64,000 nucleotides of DNA from Haloglomus halophilum (GTDB lineage Archaea > Halobacteriota > Halobacteria > Halobacteriales > Haloarculaceae): positions 1,054,001 through 1,118,000 of the forward strand of contig NZ_CP101166.1 in the NCBI RefSeq assembly GCF_024298885.1, in the 5' to 3' direction. The first letter of the stretch is position 1. Every line of letters starts with the position of its first letter. Positions 33,054 through 41,044 of this stretch are shown here, in pieces. The notes under the pieces are model-generated. The model did not search any database and had not been told where the DNA came from. It was given only the letters and a program-made list of their open reading frames with translations. The translations under genes were made by a program, and so were the position numbers.

Positions 33054-33284
33054 ATGTCCGAGGCGACGCTGGACGGTCGGGGCCGTCTTACGCTCCCGAA
33101 AGAGGTCCGAGAGCGGTACGGTGACCACTACCGCATCGTCCAGCTTCACGACGGTATCAAGCTGATTCCGATCGAAGACGATCCGCTGGATGCGCTCCGG
33201 TCGGAGTTCGCGGACGTCGAGAAGACGGCCGAGGAACTCCGGGCGGACGCTCGCGAGGGCGCACTGGAGGGGGCCGGGCGCTGA
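33054..33284 (+). CDS. AbrB/SpoVT-type antitoxin
   Basis: 76 residues. The swapped-hairpin DNA-binding domain is plain at the N-terminus (ATLDGRGRLTLPKEVRERYG ... IKLIPIEDD). The acidic helical tail (FADVEKTAEELRADAREGAL) should contact the PIN partner. Its TGA is immediately followed by the ATG of the PIN gene (ctgaatg), so translation is coupled. Probable autorepressor of the pair. An AT-rich stretch (aaattttt, 33021-33028) is placed like a promoter. Confidence 0.87.
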   Translation: MSEATLDGRGRLTLPKEVRERYGDHYRIVQLHDGIKLIPIEDDPLDALRSEFADVEKTAEELRADAREGALEGAGR

Positions 33285-33818
33285 ATGTACGCGGAGACGG
33301 ACTTCCTGCTGGCACTCATCAAGGACGAGGACTGGTTCGGGGACGCAGCCGAGACGGTGTATCGCGACCACCGAGACGACCTCTGGACCTCCCAGTTCAC
33401 GCTCGTCGAGTTGCTCATGGTCGCCTACTGCGAGGGACTCGACACCGATCGGGTGGTCACCAACGCGGCCGCCCTGCTGGAGGTGCGCGGTGACGTGGAC
33501 ACGGTCGTCGCCGCCGCGACCTACGTCGAGAATCACGGGTTCACCCCCTTCGACGCGCTGCATCTCGTCGAGTCCGACGGCGACACCATCGTCTCGAGCG
33601 ACGAGGCCTACGAGTCGTTCGCCCCCCGTCTCGACCTGAAACAGACGGGGGAGGGTGAGGCGGGCACCGAGGGGAGAATGTCATCTGACGGCTATCTCTG
33701 GAGAACGGTGCTGCATACAGAACGCGAGTCGTCACCAGCGAGTGAAACAGACTGTAGCTATGGCCACAGGCCGCGTGCCTCGTGTCCTTCGGCGATTCTG
33801 GAGAGCGCGACGATGTAG
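33285..33818 (+). CDS. PIN domain (VapC-like) toxin with aberrant C-terminal extension
   Basis: 177 residues. The PIN core (about 1-122) starts [17 protein letters not shown], with [11 protein letters not shown] in the middle and [20 protein letters not shown] then ESFAPRLDL at the end. Acidic residues Asp6, Glu45-region, Asp99-region and Asp110-region fit the PIN active site. VapC proteins normally stop near here; the last 50 residues are Ser/Arg-rich, unlike haloarchaeal coding sequence, and overlap the gdh 3' end antisense by 61 bp. A lost stop codon is likely. Partner of the AbrB gene. Confidence 0.8.
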   Translation: MYAETDFLLALIKDEDWFGDAAETVYRDHRDDLWTSQFTLVELLMVAYCEGLDTDRVVTNAAALLEVRGDVDTVVAAATYVENHGFTPFDALHLVESDGDTIVSSDEAYESFAPRLDLKQTGEGEAGTEGRMSSDGYLWRTVLHTERESSPASETDCSYGHRPRASCPSAILESATM

Positions 33819-35059
33819 GCCGCGTCTCGCCATGTCACGTCACGCCTGTCGTATTCGGCCTGAATCGCATCCCAAGCGGAGTTCATCTCGGCTTCGAGTT
33901 CCTGATTGACCCGTTCGAGTGACCACGCTCTGCGATTGATGTCCTGAAGCCACTCGAAATAGCTCACGGTAACACCGCCGGCGTTGGCCAAGATGTCGGG
34001 GATAACGGCGATATCACGCTCTTCGAGGGCTGAATCGGCCGCAAACGTCGTCGGGCCGTTCGCCCCTTCGATGATCAGGTCGGCCGCCACCGAGTCTACG
34101 TTTGCTCTCGTAATCACGTTACCAAGAGCGGCGGGGACGAGAACGTCCACGTCCAGCGTGAGCAGCTCCTCGTTCGAGATCACGTCATCGGCGTACGTTG
34201 TGACGGCTTCCGGTTCCTCATCGTGTGAGGGCACCGAGGCGGTGTCGATCCCCGCCGGGTCGTACATCGCGCCGTTCACGTCGCTGATAGAGACGATCGT
34301 GGCTCCCCACCGGTCCAGCAGACGGGCCGCGTTCGCACCAACGCTTCCGTACCCCTGGACCGCAACGGTCGTCTCTGACAGGTCGCGGTCGTAATAGCCA
34401 CAGGCGAGTTTCGTGGCGATGGCGACGCTTCGACCGGGGGCCTTCTCGCGTCCCTTGCTTCCTCCGACGACGGGGGGTTTGCCGGTGACGACGCCCGGTA
34501 TCGTCTCTCCTTCCTGCATCGAGTAGGCGTCCATCAGCCACGCCATCGTCTGTGGGTCCGTCCCCATGTCCGGGGCCGGGATATCCTGTTTCGGCCCGAT
34601 GACGGACCGGATCTCCTGGGTGAACCGGCGGGTGAGTCGCTGTTTCTCGTCCGAACTCAACTCCTTCGGGTTGACCGCCACACCTCCCTTCGCGCCCCCG
34701 AAGGGCAAGTCCATCACCGCACACTTCCAGGTCATCCACATGGCGAGGCCGACACTCTCGTCTCTGCTGACAGCCGGATGGTAGCGGAGGCCTCCCTTGT
34801 ACGGCCCCCTGACGCTGTCGTGCTGCGCCCGGTAGCCCGTGAACACCTCGACCGTTCCGTCGTCCCGTTCAACTGGAACCGTCACCTCGTGGACTTTCTT
34901 CGGATGCTTCAGCCGTTCGAGGACGTTCGGGTCGATATCGAGGTGATCGGCAGCTCGGCGGAGTTGCCTGCGGGCCGTCTTGAGCGCCGATCCCGGATCG
35001 GGCGACCCCTCGGTCTCGTCGTCCGTCGTTCGGTGGGTAGTGTCGTCTGTCGATGCCAT
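33758..35059 (-). CDS. Glutamate dehydrogenase (Glu/Leu/Phe/Val family)
   Basis: 433 residues. The substrate-binding part has [11 protein letters not shown] and [16 protein letters not shown] with the catalytic Lys, followed by [17 protein letters not shown]. The NAD(P) Rossmann domain starts at [17 protein letters not shown]. The C-terminus has [16 protein letters not shown]. It interconverts glutamate and 2-oxoglutarate plus ammonia. ATG 35059 is chosen; the frame's upstream part overlaps the small zinc-ribbon gene, which ends 2 bp before. The 3' end overlaps the PIN gene tail. Confidence 0.93.
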   Translation of the reverse strand: MASTDDTTHRTTDDETEGSPDPGSALKTARRQLRRAADHLDIDPNVLERLKHPKKVHEVTVPVERDDGTVEVFTGYRAQHDSVRGPYKGGLRYHPAVSRDESVGLAMWMTWKCAVMDLPFGGAKGGVAVNPKELSSDEKQRLTRRFTQEIRSVIGPKQDIPAPDMGTDPQTMAWLMDAYSMQEGETIPGVVTGKPPVVGGSKGREKAPGRSVAIATKLACGYYDRDLSETTVAVQGYGSVGANAARLLDRWGATIVSISDVNGAMYDPAGIDTASVPSHDEEPEAVTTYADDVISNEELLTLDVDVLVPAALGNVITRANVDSVAADLIIEGANGPTTFAADSALEERDIAVIPDILANAGGVTVSYFEWLQDINRRAWSLERVNQELEAEMNSAWDAIQAEYDRRDVTWRDAAYIVALSRIAEGHEARGLWP

Positions 35060-35061
35060 CG

Positions 35062-35205
35062 TTACTCGAGCGGCATTCTTCGGTTTCGCATCTGGCCGCC
35101 ACAATCGGGACACGTGCTGGGCTTGAGCTCCGCGAGGGTGATGTTGCCACAGTCGAAACATTCATACGCCGATTCCTCCCCCGACTCGTACTCAACATCT
35201 CTCAT
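35062..35205 (-). CDS. Rubrerythrin-like zinc-ribbon mini-protein (47 aa)
   Basis: Minus-strand ATG at 35205 gives 47 residues, too short for most ORF cut-offs. It has two CxxC knuckles (ECFDCG at 15-20 and TCPDCGG at 31-37), the rubredoxin/rubrerythrin-like zinc ribbon, and ends [10 protein letters not shown]. The TAA lies 2 bp ahead of the glutamate dehydrogenase ATG, so they share a transcript. It may bind Zn or Fe and tune the enzyme or redox response; that role is inferred from linkage only. Confidence 0.8.
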   Translation of the reverse strand: MRDVEYESGEESAYECFDCGNITLAELKPSTCPDCGGQMRNRRMPLE

Positions 35206-35317
35206 CAGGTAATCACGAGTGCCGCCGGGGTATCGGGGCACTCCAGTCCGGTCTATCCACGCCGGACCCCAGTATCCGGCAGTTCAATACCAAACATCAG
35301 TTGCAGAGGTGGGTTCG

Positions 35318-38197
35318 TTATTCAACCCCTTGGAGAACGGTAGCGGTCAGGTAGCCGCTCTCGTCGAAAAGGGTCGCGAACAGTTTCCGCTGGACCGTTC
35401 GGACATGCTGGTAGAATGCCGTCGGAGAGATCCCCAGTGTTTCGGCGACATCCTCTCCCGTCCGTGCACGCGGTGACTCGAAATAGCCACTGTAGTACGC
35501 CATCTGGATCACCTCGAGCTGCCGGTCGGTCAGCTCGCCGATGATCTTCGAGTAGAGGTCGTGCTCTTCGGTCTGGTCCAGGGTCTGCTTCGACCGGAGG
35601 TCGACCTCGGGGAACGATTCGCGAACCAGTCGGGTAATCGTCCGCACATCGATACTGTCCGGGATGTCGATTACGAGGGCCGTCTCATGCGAATCAGTGG
35701 TGGCCTCTCGCAAGATCGCACCGTGATCAGCTAACTCCAGAGCGAGGAACGGCCGCGTGAACTGGAGTCGGATCACGCCCCCGTCGTCATCCGTTGTGAT
35801 CCGCTTGACATCCTCGACTGCGACGAGGTCGGCTGCAGTAGCGACGACGGTGGCCAGGGGGGCACCTTCGACGGTCACGAACACGGCGTTCCCCTCGGTG
35901 GATTGCTGGACACCACCCCGGTAGGACACCGTACAGGACGCCTCCTCGGCCAGCCGTGAGAGGACGAACGAAGAGTCTTCGACCGTGAATTCGACACGAC
36001 TGATCGATGTGGTGAGCAGGGCGTTCTTCCGTTCGATCGCACTCAGTGCGGAGGCCGTGGTTTCACCGAGCTCGGCAAGTACCGCTTTCGCCGTTTCGCC
36101 GAACGCGTCCTGTGTTGGTGCATAGACCGTCAAGATACCATACGTGAGGTCGTTGTACACGAGGGGGATACTCAGTATCGAGAGGTAGTCCCGGGAGAGT
36201 GCTTCCTTCCGCCAGGGCTCGTCGTGGAGCCGATCTGCGACGTTCCCCACCATCGTTACGTCACCAGTCGCAGCCGTTCGGCCCGCTGGCTCCGCGTCCG
36301 ACTCGGCGACCGGAACCGACTGGCTGTCCAGATATCCCTGCTCGCTACCTGCCCAGGCGTGTGGCTCGACCGACTCGGTCGTCGGATCCACGGTCCCGAT
36401 CCAGGCGAACTCGAAGCGGTCGTCCGCCGTCAGTAACTCGCAGACGGCGCTGGTGATCTCTTCGCGGGTTTCGGCCTGGACGAGTGCCTGGTCGATCTCT
36501 CGAATCGTCTCGTTAATCCGGTTGAGCGCGGTGAGTCGGTCGTTTTGCTGCTGGAGCCTCCGATCCTGTTCTCGAAGCCGGGACTCTCGCGTTACGCGAT
36601 CGAGCGCCGCCTCGGCGGTCGCAGCGAGCAGGTCGGCGAGTTCACGGGTAACCTCGTCGAAGGCCCCGATCCGGTCCGACCCAGCGACGAACACGCCGTG
36701 GTTACCGAGTGGGATGTACGCGGTCCCCCGGAGATCTGTCGCACGGTTCTCCAGTCGGTCAGTGTCGTGGATGTCGTCGAAGAACAGAGCCTCGTTCTCG
36801 ACGAAACTGTGCCCCGGATGGGTCTCGCCGTCGGTGTGAACCGTGGGGAGCGGTCCATTCAACGCTTTCATCGCCGGCGAACGCGCGACGGGCTGGAGTT
36901 CGTTGGCGTCGGCGTCGAAGAGGTAGACGGCGCTGGCTTCGAGATCCAGAACACCGGGAGTGTCATCGACGACGTGCTGCGCGATCGCCCGGTGGGTTTC
37001 GGCGTAGAGGAAGTCACGGGCGGTCTCGTGTAGCGTCGCCAGTGCCTCCTCACGTTGTTTGCGTTTCGTGATGTCACGACAGCTGAAGAGGAGTGTCCCA
37101 TCCTGGATCGAGACCTCACGAACGTTGACCAGGAGCGTGTGTTCACGCCCGACCTTGTCTGTCGCCGTACATTCGATATTCTTCAGCACTCCCTTCTCGG
37201 CGAGCTCCTCACGGTTGAACAGGTCCTCGCCGAGGAGTTCGTCGATCGTCCCGAGTTCGTGGATCTCCTCGGCCGAGTAGCCGAAGATGAAGTGGACGTT
37301 GGGGCAGACGTACGTGTACTCACCGTCCTCGTTGGTGATCAACACTGTGTCGGTCATATTGTTCAGCGTGACCCGGTGCAGTTTCTCGGAACGGCGGAGA
37401 TCACGTTCCAGGGCGACACGGTCGGTGATATCGACACCCTCGACGATGATCGAGCGGAGGTCCCCATACTCGTTCTCGACGGGACGAAGCGAGAGGTCCA
37501 GCATCCGGGGTTGCTCTCCTTGCGTCGGCTGTGAGACGACCGCGTTTCCGAAGGCACCAGTGGCCGCCTTCTCGACGAGTTGCTGGATGTCCTCCACAGC
37601 CGTATCCGCCTGGGACCACCACGGGAGTGCCCAGAACGGCCGCCCGATGATCGAGTCTACGCTGGCATCTATCATCTCGCGAGCGGCTCGGTTAACCCGT
37701 GTGAGTGAGCCGTCCGGATCGAGGACCCAGGTTGCGGTGTCCGAATCGTCGAAGGTGGCGTCGAACTGCCGGGCCCGGTCTCGCTCGGCTATCGACCGTC
37801 GGGCTTCTCTGAGGGCGCGTTCCAGACGGGATAGCAGCTCGTCGGGCCGCCCGTCGTCCGGATCCGAGAGTGGGATATAGTCGGTGACACCTGCACCGAT
37901 GGCTTCACTGGCGACGGTCTCGTCCCCCTCGGCCGTCACCATCACGACCGGGAGTCTGGTCGTTTCGTCCCGGATGTTTTCGAGTAGCTCGATTCCTGTC
38001 ATCCCCTGAAGCGAGTAGTCGGCGACGATGCAGTCGGGTCCTCCGTTACGGACCAGGTCGAGTGCTGCGGTGCCGGTTCGCTCCGTTCGTACGGTGGTCT
38101 CGGTGTTGGTTTCGAGTGTCCTTTCGAGCTGCTCGGTCCACTTGGCTGTGCCGACGAGAACTGTACTGGCAGTATCGAGGATCGAGGACGAGTTCAC
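35318..38197 (-). CDS. Multi-sensor Bat-type regulator (receiver-PAS-PAS-GAF-GAF-HTH_10)
   Basis: About 959 residues from GTG 38197 (GTG 38257 would add 20). A response-regulator receiver lies at about 10-130, with phospho-acceptor Asp60 in CIVADYS. Two PAS domains follow (about 145-260 and 270-385), then two GAF-like domains (about 395-550 and 575-720), the bacterio-opsin-activator-type domain, and a C-terminal HTH_10 (LTDRQLEVIQMAYYSGYFES ... LGISPTAFYQHV). It likely senses redox, light or ligand and activates transcription. No cognate histidine kinase is adjacent. The target is unknown; gdh is the nearest gene downstream. Confidence 0.85.
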   Translation of the reverse strand: MNSSSILDTASTVLVGTAKWTEQLERTLETNTETTVRTERTGTAALDLVRNGGPDCIVADYSLQGMTGIELLENIRDETTRLPVVMVTAEGDETVASEAIGAGVTDYIPLSDPDDGRPDELLSRLERALREARRSIAERDRARQFDATFDDSDTATWVLDPDGSLTRVNRAAREMIDASVDSIIGRPFWALPWWSQADTAVEDIQQLVEKAATGAFGNAVVSQPTQGEQPRMLDLSLRPVENEYGDLRSIIVEGVDITDRVALERDLRRSEKLHRVTLNNMTDTVLITNEDGEYTYVCPNVHFIFGYSAEEIHELGTIDELLGEDLFNREELAEKGVLKNIECTATDKVGREHTLLVNVREVSIQDGTLLFSCRDITKRKQREEALATLHETARDFLYAETHRAIAQHVVDDTPGVLDLEASAVYLFDADANELQPVARSPAMKALNGPLPTVHTDGETHPGHSFVENEALFFDDIHDTDRLENRATDLRGTAYIPLGNHGVFVAGSDRIGAFDEVTRELADLLAATAEAALDRVTRESRLREQDRRLQQQNDRLTALNRINETIREIDQALVQAETREEITSAVCELLTADDRFEFAWIGTVDPTTESVEPHAWAGSEQGYLDSQSVPVAESDAEPAGRTAATGDVTMVGNVADRLHDEPWRKEALSRDYLSILSIPLVYNDLTYGILTVYAPTQDAFGETAKAVLAELGETTASALSAIERKNALLTTSISRVEFTVEDSSFVLSRLAEEASCTVSYRGGVQQSTEGNAVFVTVEGAPLATVVATAADLVAVEDVKRITTDDDGGVIRLQFTRPFLALELADHGAILREATTDSHETALVIDIPDSIDVRTITRLVRESFPEVDLRSKQTLDQTEEHDLYSKIIGELTDRQLEVIQMAYYSGYFESPRARTGEDVAETLGISPTAFYQHVRTVQRKLFATLFDESGYLTATVLQGVE

Positions 38198-38348
38198 GAT
38201 TCCGAGCTGCCCCGCTGACTGGAATCGGGCACGCTGCCGCTTGGCGAAGGGAACCACTTTCGCCGAGCCGGGGAGTGAGCTCCGAGCATGTTCTGGTTAG
38301 ATAACGAACCCCAGAGGAACAAATCAGTTTGCTATCGGACTGTCTGAG

Positions 38349-38384
38349 CGATGCGTATCGGCTCTGGTGATGCGATACGCATCG
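38349..38384. repeat. Perfect 12-bp inverted repeat upstream of the Bat-type regulator
   Basis: cgatgcgtatcg (38349-38360) and cgatacgcatcg (38373-38384) are exact reverse complements separated by 12 nt. It lies about 90-190 bp before the regulator start. It could be an operator for a dimeric protein or an RNA hairpin in a long leader. Confidence 0.6.
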
Positions 38385-38678
38385 ATCGTGGTCGAGACGA
38401 ACCGCTCGATTCAGAACCAAGTTGCACGTTGTTCGATGGACCCACCTGTGCCCCAGACTCGGATCGACAGTATTCGGCTCCGGATCTCGTCAACTGGTGA
38501 ACCGACAGCGCGTATGGATCAACCGTGTTCGGTAACCGGGGGATCTGCAGTCTCTCCGGCTGGCCTGTCGAGCCGATATCGGCGCTCGCAGGACTCAACG
38601 ACGGGCTTGCCGTAGTGCGAGTGAATGGGCCAAGATCCGCTCGCGGTATCGTCTGGCGACCCATTTGCAGTGATGAAT

Positions 38679-38708
38679 TCCTCCGCGTTCACGCGGAGGA
38701 GGATGTCA
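38679..38708 (+). mobile_element. Remnant of an IS200/IS605 (IS1341-type) right end
   Basis: A hairpin with a 9-bp stem and TTCA loop (tcctccgcg / cgcggagga, 38679-38700), preceded by gatgaat and followed by ggatgtca. This arrangement resembles the terminal hairpin of haloarchaeal tnpB elements, where it ends the guide-like non-coding RNA. No tnpB reading frame remains. Resemblance is from memory of such elements, not from a search. Confidence 0.4.
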
Positions 38709-38889
38709 ACGACCCGAATGCCCTGCTGGATTCACGCTCCGTAGTCAGCACGCGGTAACAGAGCGTCGGTAGAACACCTCGATACGGTCACCCGCTCCAC
38801 TGGCTCGGCCAGATGTATCCTGTGCCGGACACGGCTGCCGACCTGGCTGTTCCGGAGAACCGTCGAAACGTGTCGTTTCGAACGTCCAC

Positions 38890-39975
38890 TTACCGCCCGA
38901 TATCGAACTCGGCGAAGATGTCGTCGATATCGCTGACGAACTCCCGGAGCATCGAGCGGTCGACGTGGGGCATCATCACGACCCGGGCCTCGTCGGTGCC
39001 GGTACGCGAGAGCCGCCAGCCACGGTCGCGCAGCGTGTCGATGAGGCGGTCGGGCATGTCCGCCGCGACGATGGGGAGGACGGGCGGCACCACCTCGCAG
39101 CCCCGGGTGCGGAGCTTCTTCGCGAGCCACTCGGCGTTGGCCTGGGACTCGTAGTACTGCTCGCGGTAGCCGTCGGGCCACAGCGTCTCCATCGCCGCGA
39201 CGGCGGAGGCGACGCCCGCGCCCGAGCGGGTCCCGGTGAGCGTCACCTGCGAGGTCGATTCGAGGTAGGGCGTGTCGATGGCGAGTTCGTCGAGGAACTC
39301 GGGGCCCCGTGCGAGCAGCCCCCCCGCTGGCACGGCGGCCTGACCCATCTTGTGCGGGTCGATGGTCATCGTGTCCACGTCGGCGGAGGCGAAGTTCCAG
39401 TCGTGGCTGGTGAACGGCAGGACGAAGCCGCCCCACGCGGCGTCGACGTGACACAGTGCGCCCACGTCGGCCGCGATGTCGGCCAGTGCCGGAATATCGT
39501 CGACGCGGCCGTACTCGGTGGAGCCGGCGACGCCGACGACAGCGATGGTGTCCTCGTCGACCTGTTGCTTGATGGCCTCGAGGTTGGCCGTGTAGTTCGA
39601 CAGCGGCGCCGTCCGCAACTCGACGCCGAGCACGTCGGCGGCCTTCCAGAACGAGAAGTGCGCGTGCTGGGGGGCGACGACGTTGGGGTTGCGGGTGTCG
39701 GTCTCGAAGCGGTTGCGCGCGATGCGGACCGCCTGGATGTTGGCCTCGGTGCCGCCGGAGGCGACGTAGCCCGCGACATCGGGCAGGCCGACGATCTCCC
39801 CGAGCAGGTCCACCGCGCGGCGTTCCAGCTTGGCGACGGTCTCGTACGTCCCCGGGTCTCCCGGGTTGGTCGCGAGGAACCGCTCGGCCGCGTCCCGCGC
39901 AGCCGGGTGCGGCTCCGTACACATCGACGAGAGAACTTGCCCGAAGTCCTGTGGATCCTGTTCGACCCGCTGCAT
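38890..39975 (-). CDS. mfnA: PLP-dependent tyrosine/aspartate decarboxylase MfnA
   Basis: 361 residues of the group II decarboxylase fold. [19 protein letters not shown] binds cofactor phosphate, [13 protein letters not shown] is the PLP-ring His/Asp region (176-186), and Lys209 in DPHKMGQ forms the Schiff base. Archaeal MfnA makes tyramine in methanogens; in non-methanogens it acts as L-aspartate decarboxylase giving beta-alanine for coenzyme A. The latter is more likely here. A TATA-like AATACCTAAG is 28-37 nt upstream of the ATG. Confidence 0.9.
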   Translation of the reverse strand: MQRVEQDPQDFGQVLSSMCTEPHPAARDAAERFLATNPGDPGTYETVAKLERRAVDLLGEIVGLPDVAGYVASGGTEANIQAVRIARNRFETDTRNPNVVAPQHAHFSFWKAADVLGVELRTAPLSNYTANLEAIKQQVDEDTIAVVGVAGSTEYGRVDDIPALADIAADVGALCHVDAAWGGFVLPFTSHDWNFASADVDTMTIDPHKMGQAAVPAGGLLARGPEFLDELAIDTPYLESTSQVTLTGTRSGAGVASAVAAMETLWPDGYREQYYESQANAEWLAKKLRTRGCEVVPPVLPIVAADMPDRLIDTLRDRGWRLSRTGTDEARVVMMPHVDRSMLREFVSDIDDIFAEFDIGR

Positions 39976-40143
39976 CTAGACACCTACCAGTGGAGGCGTT
40001 CTCTTAGGTATTGCGCCACGGACTGGCGGGGGGTATACAACCCCGCTGGCGTGGTTCACTCGCGGGTCCGGACGGAGCCATCGCTGCCGAGGAGTGGCCC
40101 GCGATGGACACGCCGGGGTGTCAGCGTAACGAGTGGATGGATT

Positions 40144-40947
40144 TCACGCACTCCCGTTCTGCAGGGCCTGGCTCGCCCAGTCGGGCTGGGTCACGGACCG
40201 GTCACCGAGCCCGACGGTCCGGTAGCCGACGGAGAAGCTGCTGGATTCACCCTGGATGTCGTACGTTCCCCGGGCGACCAGCGCGTGGATCCGCCCCTGC
40301 GAGTCGGCCACGAACCGGAGCCGGTAGTCGCGGACGTTCGTCGCGTTGTCGGGGAGGGCGTCGGGGTCCGTCGGCGGCGTGGTCGTCTCGAAGGTGACCA
40401 GTGTCTGGCCGTCGCGCTCGCTGACGTTCGTGACGGTCGCCTCCGAGCCGTTGATGTAGTTGGCCATGACGCCACTGACGGTGAGCCCGCTCGTGCCGGC
40501 CCGTCGGTCACGAACCTGGTAGGTCGTCCGGTCCCCGAGCAATCCCCGGGAGACCCAGACGGTCTCGTTGCCCCAGTGGTCGAACCGGACATCGCCACCA
40601 CCTTGCTGATTGACCACCCGGAAGCGGTACGCGCTCGCCCCGGGCTCGGTGATGACCTGTTTCTCCCGGGCCGATTTCACCGCTTCACCCCGGTACGCGA
40701 CGGTCGCATTCAGCTGGAGCCGGTTCTCGAAGCCCGCAGCCACCAGGCCCCGCTCGTGAGCCGCCAGCAACGCCGTCGCGTTCGTCACCTGACCGTTCTC
40801 GACGCCGGGCACCGTGTTCGCCGCGTCGCCGTCGACCGGCGTCGGCTCGGCTGACGAGGGGGTGCCGTCACCGCCGAACACGCCGCTACAACCGGCCGTC
40901 ATCAGGAGGACGGCGAGCGCCACCGCCGCAAGCGGGGACCGTTGCAT
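40144..40947 (-). CDS. Exported lipoprotein, haloarchaeal family
   Basis: 267 residues. The N-terminus MQRSPLAAVALAVLLMTAGC is a Sec lipoprotein signal with Cys20. A Thr/Pro/Ser-rich linker follows, and then a beta-rich domain with many N-x-S/T sites (NATALLAAHERGLVAAGFEN ... NETVWVSRGLLG). It resembles the haloarchaeal DUF7537-type lipoproteins, but I am not certain of the number. Probably anchored on the outer face of the membrane. Function unknown. Confidence 0.75.
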   Translation of the reverse strand: MQRSPLAAVALAVLLMTAGCSGVFGGDGTPSSAEPTPVDGDAANTVPGVENGQVTNATALLAAHERGLVAAGFENRLQLNATVAYRGEAVKSAREKQVITEPGASAYRFRVVNQQGGGDVRFDHWGNETVWVSRGLLGDRTTYQVRDRRAGTSGLTVSGVMANYINGSEATVTNVSERDGQTLVTFETTTPPTDPDALPDNATNVRDYRLRFVADSQGRIHALVARGTYDIQGESSSFSVGYRTVGLGDRSVTQPDWASQALQNGSA

Positions 40948-41044
40948 GGCTCCCGGTCGGCGATGGCGCGGTAAAAGCCTCGTGACTCGTGGTGGGCGTT
41001 CTGTCCGCCCGATAGGTCGCGCGAACGGGGAGAATCCGCGCCGC

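Larger units (their letters stand above)
38258..38889. other. 632-bp gene-free interval
   Basis: Between the Bat-type regulator and mfnA, both on the minus strand. It holds a perfect 12-bp inverted repeat (38349-38384) and a 9-bp-stem hairpin resembling an IS200/IS605 right end (38679-38700). GC content is lower than average. The frames here show no conserved-looking protein. Confidence 0.6.

Noticed and set aside
38332..38758. Small frames in the gap between the Bat-type regulator and mfnA
   Set aside because: No domain, high Ser/Arg, and they overlap inverted repeats. No tnpB fragment could be found in any frame.
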